From the NCBI GenBank assembly GCA_964508085.1, contig CAZDTI010000316.1, positions 1 through 10,101 on the forward strand: a stretch of 10,101 nt of DNA, read 5' to 3'. Positions 6,189-10,101 of the stretch are shown here, in pieces; the first letter of the stretch is position 1, and each line of letters starts with the position of its first letter. The notes beneath the pieces are model-generated. The model was not told where the DNA came from and ran no database searches. It saw only the letters and a program-made list of their open reading frames with translations. Both the position numbers and the translations under genes were made by a program. This stretch comes from CALGLS01 sp964508085 (GTDB lineage Bacteria > Bacteroidota > Bacteroidia > Chitinophagales > Saprospiraceae).

Positions 6189-7310
6189 ATGAAATTACGA
6201 AGTCAATACATAGCTATAGCGGTTTCGCTACTTATATTGAGTGGCTTGTTTTATTATTTCAGTAGTATTGTAACTTATGTATTGATTGCATGGGTCTTGT
6301 CTATGATAGGACAGCCGTTAATGCGATTTTTTCAACGAAAATTGAGAATCGGTCGTTTTCAGGCAGGCCCCAATATCGCTGCGATTTTAACTTTAGTACT
6401 TTATTTTTTACTAGCAACTATATTGGTCGGTTTGTTTGTTCCGCTGATTTTGGAACAGGCCCGTAATCTCTCAAATGTAAATTATACTCAGATTTCTAGT
6501 ACACTGGAAGTCCCACTGAATCAACTAAATAGTTGGTTAGCAGAGATTGGTTTAGTAGAAGCAGGTGAATCGCCGACCTCTCAAATCAGCGATACCTTTC
6601 AGGAATGGTTTCAGCCTTCTAAGGTGTCTAATTTCTTTGGCTCTCTTATTGGGGCCGCGGGAAACTTATTATTTACTATTTTTTCTGTGGTATTTATTAC
6701 TTTTTTCTTTTTAAAAGAGCAAGGGTTATTCGTTAATTTTTTGGTGACTATAGCACCGAATGAATACGATCAGTCGGTTAAAAATGCCATTGATAGTATC
6801 AGTAAATTGTTAACCAGGTACTTTGGAGGAGTGCTATTACAGATAACGATTATCACAGTGTTTGTATCTGTTTTACTAGGCTTGTTGGGAATAAAAAATG
6901 CATTATTGATCGGTTTTTTCGCAGGACTTATCAACGTTATACCATATCTGGGCCCAATAATAGGCGCTGGTTTTGGAATATTGGTCACTGTCTCTTCTAA
7001 CGTAGGATTACAGTTTTATCCTGATCTTTTTACTTTATTAATACATGTAGCGATGGTCTTTGCTGCCATGCAGTTATTGGATAATTTCTTATTACAGCCG
7101 TATATTTTTTCTAACTCCGTTCTGGCACATCCCCTGGAAATTTTTATTGTTGTTCTCATGGGAGCACAAGTCGGAGGTATTACAGGGATGGTATTAGCCA
7201 TTCCTGCTTATACGGTCTTTAGAGTAATTGGAAGAGAATTCTTAAGTGAGTTTAAAATAATTCAAAAGTTGACTGGTAGGATGGATGAGGAAATGTCTAC
7301 AAATGGTTAA
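6189..7310 (+). CDS. AI-2E/PerM family membrane transporter (UPF0118)
   Basis: This 373-residue inner-membrane protein has about eight hydrophobic segments. Two or three are near the N-terminus (8-27, 29-42, 63-86). A large extracytoplasmic or soluble region spans about 90-147, and the remaining helices run from about 150 to 348. Family hallmarks are GLINVIPYLGPIIGAGFG (246-263), the QLLDNFLLQPYIF block (295-307) and the GAQVGGITGMVLAIPAY stretch (325-341). Members of this family have been assigned autoinducer-2 export, sodium/proton antiport or permease roles; which applies here cannot be read from the sequence. The protein ends with a short charged cytosolic tail after FRVIGREFL. Length is typical for the family. 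A weak promoter-like TAATTTTA lies at 6155-6162. Transcription should end at the hairpin starting at 7353. Confidence 0.92.
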   Translation: MKLRSQYIAIAVSLLILSGLFYYFSSIVTYVLIAWVLSMIGQPLMRFFQRKLRIGRFQAGPNIAAILTLVLYFLLATILVGLFVPLILEQARNLSNVNYTQISSTLEVPLNQLNSWLAEIGLVEAGESPTSQISDTFQEWFQPSKVSNFFGSLIGAAGNLLFTIFSVVFITFFFLKEQGLFVNFLVTIAPNEYDQSVKNAIDSISKLLTRYFGGVLLQITIITVFVSVLLGLLGIKNALLIGFFAGLINVIPYLGPIIGAGFGILVTVSSNVGLQFYPDLFTLLIHVAMVFAAMQLLDNFLLQPYIFSNSVLAHPLEIFIVVLMGAQVGGITGMVLAIPAYTVFRVIGREFLSEFKIIQKLTGRMDEEMSTNG

Positions 7311-7350
7311 TGACTAAATGTTTTGAACCCCTTTAAAGCCCTGAAGAAAT

Positions 7351-7414
7351 AAAAAAGTGTAACAACTATATCACGGCCCCTTATAAGGTATCGTAAATAA
7401 ATTGTTACACTTTT
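7351..7414. terminator. Bidirectional terminator with 13-bp perfect arms
   Basis: AAAAGTGTAACAA (7353-7365) and TTGTTACACTTTT (7402-7414) are exact reverse complements, flanking 36 bases that contain the perfect palindrome CCTTATAAGG (7379-7388). An A-run on the left (7351-7356) and a T-run on the right (7411-7414) give a T-tract on either strand. The element lies between two convergent genes, the AI-2E gene ending at 7310 and the DUF4197 gene ending at 7455, exactly where a shared terminator is expected. The arms could instead be the ends of a tiny mobile element, but no flanking target duplication is seen. Confidence 0.75.
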
Positions 7415-7454
7415 ATGGTATTTGTCTAGCCGGTAAAATTACTAAAAAAGTTGA

Positions 7455-8165
7455 CTATTTATTATCCTGCTTTGCAAATACTTTTCGTAATAAATCTGTG
7501 TTACGTTCCGAAATGTTAGTTCGAATTCCTTTTTCTTTTTTAGCAACCATTCCGAATAATCCTACAAGTGCCTGCTTCGTCACATAGTCATCTAAGTTTG
7601 GATTTAGTTTTTCTACAAAAGGAATTTTGTTATAAGCTGAAACGGCTTTATTCCAGTAGTCTGTCGCATTTACTTTATCTAGAGATTTGACAATTTTAGG
7701 ATTGAAAGCACTGTACAGCTGTTTATTTGTAGTGTTATTTAGGTAGGTAGTAGCTGAGTTATCCGCCCCCATCAAGATATTCATGGCGTCTGAAAAAGTC
7801 ATACTTTTAATGGCGGAAACAAAAATAGGTTTTGCTGCAGTAGCTGCATCTTCTGCCGCTCGGTTTAGAAGTGTAAGCATTTTATCTTCCACTTGATTGA
7901 AGCCAGGAACGTTCTTTAATTTTTTAGTTACTTTCTGTACTTCCGCGGGTAATAAGATCTTATAGGCACTTTTCATATAGCCATCTTTAGCGGATAGCGT
8001 TTGAACGCCCTTGCTGATACCTGCATTAAGCGCTTCTTTTAAGCCTGATCCAATTTGTTCATTGGATAGAACGCCGTCTTCTAGCATTGTGCCGGCGATA
8101 TTTTGTAATTCCTTACATGCGGTAAATTGTAAAACGACGAGTAAAAACAGAATTCTTTTTAACAT
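7455..8165 (-). CDS. DUF4197 family lipoprotein
   Basis: This 236-residue exported protein has a lipoprotein signal, MLKRILFLLVVLQFTAC, with lipid-bearing Cys17, so it should be anchored in the envelope. The mature part matches the DUF4197 pattern as I know it: LSNEQIGSGLKEALNAGISKGV (34-55), then YKILLPAEVQKV, LNRAAEDAATAAKPIFVSAIKSMTFSDAMNIL (about 104-135), and a helical C-terminus with DYVTKQALVGLFGMVAKKEKGIR. The function of the family is unknown. The protein is Ala/Lys-rich and mostly helical, with no catalytic motif evident. Length is usual for the family. The only nearby signal is a possible hairpin TATAG-ACTC-CTATA at 8209-8222 upstream of its start; no TAnnTTTG element was found. 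It is separated from folB by about 300 bases, so it is probably transcribed alone. Confidence 0.9.
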   Translation of the reverse strand: MLKRILFLLVVLQFTACKELQNIAGTMLEDGVLSNEQIGSGLKEALNAGISKGVQTLSAKDGYMKSAYKILLPAEVQKVTKKLKNVPGFNQVEDKMLTLLNRAAEDAATAAKPIFVSAIKSMTFSDAMNILMGADNSATTYLNNTTNKQLYSAFNPKIVKSLDKVNATDYWNKAVSAYNKIPFVEKLNPNLDDYVTKQALVGLFGMVAKKEKGIRTNISERNTDLLRKVFAKQDNK

Positions 8166-8471
8166 GGATCTAAGATTTGCGTGATAAAATAATGTGTATT
8201 AAAGGATATATAGACTCCTATACCATTTTCCGAATATAATTATTGCGGACTTGCTATTTAGACTGCAGTAACTAGAAAATGTAACGTGGTAGGAGGAGGT
8301 ATAAAATGTTATGAAACTAATAAAGTTAAGAATTTGTATATGGCTCAGACCATATTTAGAACTTTCCAATTGAGAATTTCAATGGCATAGTAAAGCGAAA
8401 GGTCTTTGATATAGCAGTGTTTTTCCAAGTTAAAATCGTAAGGATCGTTATTCACTATCTACCTGCTATGC
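8166..8471. other. Intergenic region between folB and the DUF4197 gene
   Basis: Both flanking genes run leftward, so this stretch holds the folB 3' end and the DUF4197 promoter region. It contains repeat copy B (8338-8404), a small hairpin at 8209-8222, and a striking AGGAGGAGG at 8291-8299 on the plus strand. No tRNA or known riboswitch is recognisable. No strong intrinsic terminator for folB is visible. Confidence 0.6.
8338..8404. repeat. Degenerate intergenic repeat, copy B
   Basis: This locus shares with copy A (84-140) the exact 15-mer GTAAAGCGAAAGGTC (8390-8404) preceded by GCATAG, and the block CTCAGACCATATTT (8344-8357), but in the opposite order. The first block is folded into a perfect hairpin, ATATGG-CTCAGA-CCATAT (8338-8355). 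A second hairpin, CCAATTGA with TCAATGG and one bulged A, spans 8366-8385. Copy A cannot form the first hairpin as well. Confidence 0.5.
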
Positions 8472-8984
8472 TTATCCTGCATATTCTGCCATACAATTGT
8501 TGCAAAGACATCCCTGGTACTGCTCAGCTAAAGATTCTCTCGTTGTACTATGAATAGAAACCGCTTGGCACCAACAATTGTCATCATTATAACATAAGAA
8601 GGGACGACTACATCTAGGGCAGCCCTGAACAAAATTATCGGATTCTTCAATATAAACACTACTAAATTTAGCATTAGGAATTGGGCTCGCTTTCCGAATA
8701 CGCACCGACACTTCCTGAATACTATTGAATTGTCGTTTTAATCCATTGATTATATTCTGTGCAACTGTTTCTATTAGTTTTACCGTATTCCGCATGGCAG
8801 ATTGGCAAATCAGAAAGACCGTTTCGTAATTAATCGTCTGATTGACATCGTCTTCTTCCGCCGCTTGTTGGAAATTGGTGGTGATATAGATATCTACCTC
8901 AAAGTGATTTCCAATCAACTCCTCCTCTGGATAAACGCCATGATATGCGTAAAATTGAAGTCCTTCCAATGCGATTTGGCCCAT
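8472..8984 (-). CDS. folB: Dihydroneopterin aldolase fused to a CWC-type cysteine-rich domain
   Basis: Residues 1-115 are a complete dihydroneopterin aldolase, the cytosolic folate-synthesis enzyme that splits 7,8-dihydroneopterin into 6-hydroxymethyl-7,8-dihydropterin and glycolaldehyde. Visible hallmarks are LEGLQFYAYHGVYPEE (6-21), Tyr53 in INYETV, IETVAQNI with the pterin-binding Glu72, and Lys98 in RIRKASPIP; Tyr53 and Lys98 align with the catalytic pair known in S. aureus FolB. Normal FolB ends near residue 118. Here about 52 more residues follow with eight cysteines: C122, C125, C131, C137-W-C139, C159, C161 and C164. The arrangement CPRC..C..CWC..CLCNNC matches the small 'cysteine-rich CWC' family, a probable metal-binding module of unknown role. 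The fusion is in one uninterrupted frame. A perfect -7 promoter element lies about 25 bases before the start. Confidence 0.93.
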   Translation of the reverse strand: MGQIALEGLQFYAYHGVYPEEELIGNHFEVDIYITTNFQQAAEEDDVNQTINYETVFLICQSAMRNTVKLIETVAQNIINGLKRQFNSIQEVSVRIRKASPIPNAKFSSVYIEESDNFVQGCPRCSRPFLCYNDDNCWCQAVSIHSTTRESLAEQYQGCLCNNCMAEYAG

Positions 8985-9008
8985 AATAATTGATCTTGAA
9001 TTTCAACC

Positions 9009-9016
9009 CAAATGTA
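9009..9016 (-). promoter_or_regulatory. Bacteroidota-type -7 promoter element of folB
   Basis: On the minus strand the sequence reads TACATTTG, an exact match to TAnnTTTG. It would start transcription near 9002, about 18 bases before the folB ATG. No TTG at the proper -33 distance is evident. Position relative to the gene is good. Confidence 0.5.
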
Positions 9017-9120
9017 AGGAAAAACCATAAGAATTAACTTTGTGCTCAAACAAGTCGGCTATTCGTAATAAAACAGCACACTTATCTATTTACTTTACTC
9101 AACAGTTGTTTTGAAATATG

Positions 9121-9128
9121 TACTTTTG
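9121..9128 (+). promoter_or_regulatory. Bacteroidota-type -7 promoter element of the acyl-CoA dehydrogenase gene
   Basis: TACTTTTG matches TAnnTTTG exactly. TTG triplets at 9106 and 9111 lie upstream but closer than the usual -33 spacing. Transcription from here would give a leader of roughly 130 bases before the ATG at 9267, which includes a hairpin TATTGG/CCAATA with a 7-base loop at 9162-9180. Confidence 0.4.
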
Positions 9129-9266
9129 TGGCAAGAAATTTACTTATAAATTACTACCATTTATTGGCTACCAACCAATATCTTGTTTAAATTGCTTTGA
9201 TTTAGAAACGCGAGTACTATCTCAAAGAAGCCTTTTAATTAACTCAGGAAAATTATCATTTTTGTT

Positions 9267-10101
9267 ATGCAAAATAACGACAACCACACCAAAGCAGCTC
9301 CACGAAGAGCTAAAGAAGATCCGTATCAAGGCCATGATTACTACGCCATTGACGAATTATTAGATGAGGATCACCTCTTAGCCCGTGACGCCGTACGCGA
9401 ATGGGTGAAGCAGGAAGTAAGCCCAATTATCGAAGACTATACAGAAAGAGCAGAATGCCCACAGCACCTGTTTAAAGGACTTGCAGAGATTGGTGCTTTT
9501 GGTCCAAGTCTCCCTGCCGAATATGGTTGTGGAGGAATGGATGAAATCGCATATGGGATCATAATGCAGGAATTAGAAAGAGGAGATTCTGGAATTCGTT
9601 CTATGGCTTCTGTTCAAGGATCATTGGTGATGTACCCTATTTATCGTTTTGGCTCTGAAGAGCAAAAACGAAAGTACTTACCGAAAATGGCGAAAGGGGA
9701 ATTGATTGGTTGTTTTGGTTTGACAGAACCAGACCATGGGTCAAATCCTAAAGGTATGATTACGAATCTAAAGGACGATGGCGACAGTTATATCTTGAAT
9801 GGTGCCAAAATGTGGATAACCAACTCGCCAGTTGCAGATGTAGCCGTAGTTTGGGCAAAAGACGAAGAAGGCGTTATCCGTGGCGTTATTGTGGAACGTG
9901 GAATGAAAGGATTTTCAACTCCTGAAATTCATGGGAAATGGTCGCTACGTGCCTCTATCACTGGAGAACTAGTCTTTGAAGACGTTCGTGTACCAAAATC
10001 TAATGTTCTTCCTAACGTACAGGGCTTGAAAGGACCTTTATCTTGCTTGTCAAAGGCAAGATATGGTATTGCATGGGGTGCTATTGGAGCAGGCTTAGAT
10101 T
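9267..10101 (+). CDS. gcdH: Glutaryl-CoA dehydrogenase, N-terminal part (runs off window)
   Basis: This FAD-dependent acyl-CoA dehydrogenase oxidises and decarboxylates glutaryl-CoA to crotonyl-CoA in lysine and tryptophan breakdown. The window holds 278 codons of a protein normally near 390-400 residues. Family features are ELERGDSGIRSMASVQGSLV (102-121), GCFGLTEPDHGS (148-159, FAD binding), KMWITNSP (181-188), GKWSLRAS (223-230) and ARYGIAWGAIGAG (264-276). Arg111 in SGIRS aligns with the arginine that binds the substrate carboxylate in human GCDH (Arg94) and sets this type apart from ordinary acyl-CoA dehydrogenases. The catalytic glutamate lies beyond the window. The start is the first ATG after an in-frame TAA at 9240-9242. 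It is divergent from folB, and no partner gene of the pathway is visible. A related type, such as a 2-carboxyacyl-CoA dehydrogenase, is less likely. Confidence 0.93.
   Translation, partial: MQNNDNHTKAAPRRAKEDPYQGHDYYAIDELLDEDHLLARDAVREWVKQEVSPIIEDYTERAECPQHLFKGLAEIGAFGPSLPAEYGCGGMDEIAYGIIMQELERGDSGIRSMASVQGSLVMYPIYRFGSEEQKRKYLPKMAKGELIGCFGLTEPDHGSNPKGMITNLKDDGDSYILNGAKMWITNSPVADVAVVWAKDEEGVIRGVIVERGMKGFSTPEIHGKWSLRASITGELVFEDVRVPKSNVLPNVQGLKGPLSCLSKARYGIAWGAIGAGLD

Noticed and set aside
7402..7587. 61-codon plus-strand open frame after the AI-2E gene
   Set aside because: It begins in the right arm of the hairpin and runs antisense to the DUF4197 gene; the protein has no recognisable features.
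8802..8993. 63-codon plus-strand open frame antisense to folB
   Set aside because: It mirrors the folB coding sequence and has no features of its own; folB is complete and conserved on the other strand.
9129..9266. Leader of the acyl-CoA dehydrogenase gene as a riboswitch
   Set aside because: Only one 6-bp hairpin is visible and no known riboswitch core is recognisable.
9118..9363. 81-codon open frame on the plus strand, cysteine-bearing start
   Set aside because: It overlaps the start of the well-supported glutaryl-CoA dehydrogenase gene by nearly 100 bases in another frame, its ATG sits on the proposed promoter element, and the translated sequence shows no domain.
1..10101. Phage, transposon, CRISPR, toxin-antitoxin or defence system
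   Set aside because: No transposase, integrase, repeat-spacer array or defence-type gene is present; gene content and style are uniform and of housekeeping type.

Overview
The window looks like ordinary chromosomal housekeeping DNA from a member of the Bacteroidota. The evidence is AT-rich DNA, starts without Shine-Dalgarno sequences, three matches to the phylum's -7 promoter element TAnnTTTG, and protein types common there (DUF4197 lipoprotein, short QueG, arylesterase lipoprotein, glutaryl-CoA dehydrogenase). An intergenic repeat of the 'GTCATCTTGAACGA..GAGAAATCT' type also fits. A saprospirian-like lineage is a guess, not shown by the data.

Layout. A strong intrinsic terminator of an upstream gene (21-57) is followed by degenerate repeat-like DNA. 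Four rightward genes come next: a four-helix membrane protein (252-722), an AhpD-like carboxymuconolactone decarboxylase family protein (834-1190), a UvrD/PcrA helicase (1257-3548) and epoxyqueuosine reductase QueG (3575-4507). The last two are only 26 bases apart and probably share a transcript. A leftward stand-alone receiver protein (4546-4992) converges on queG and is divergent from a rightward SGNH-hydrolase lipoprotein (5395-6105). The roughly 400-base gap between them is rich in small inverted repeats. An AI-2E/PerM-family membrane protein follows (6189-7310). It converges on a DUF4197 lipoprotein (7455-8165), with a large symmetrical hairpin of 13-bp perfect arms in between. A leftward dihydroneopterin aldolase (8472-8984) carries an extra cysteine-rich C-terminal domain. 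The window ends inside a rightward glutaryl-CoA dehydrogenase gene (9267 to the edge).

The genes do not form one pathway. They cover DNA repair (helicase), tRNA modification (QueG), folate synthesis (FolB), lysine/tryptophan catabolism (glutaryl-CoA dehydrogenase), signalling (receiver) and envelope functions (esterase, AI-2E protein, DUF4197). There is no sign of a phage, transposase, CRISPR array, toxin-antitoxin pair or defence island.

No large undescribed system is visible. The items most worth a second look are the FolB fusion to a CWC-type cysteine-rich domain, the intergenic repeats (749-795, and the rearranged pair at 84-137 and 8338-8404), the 62-base symmetrical hairpin at 7353-7414, and the palindrome cluster at 5285-5322.
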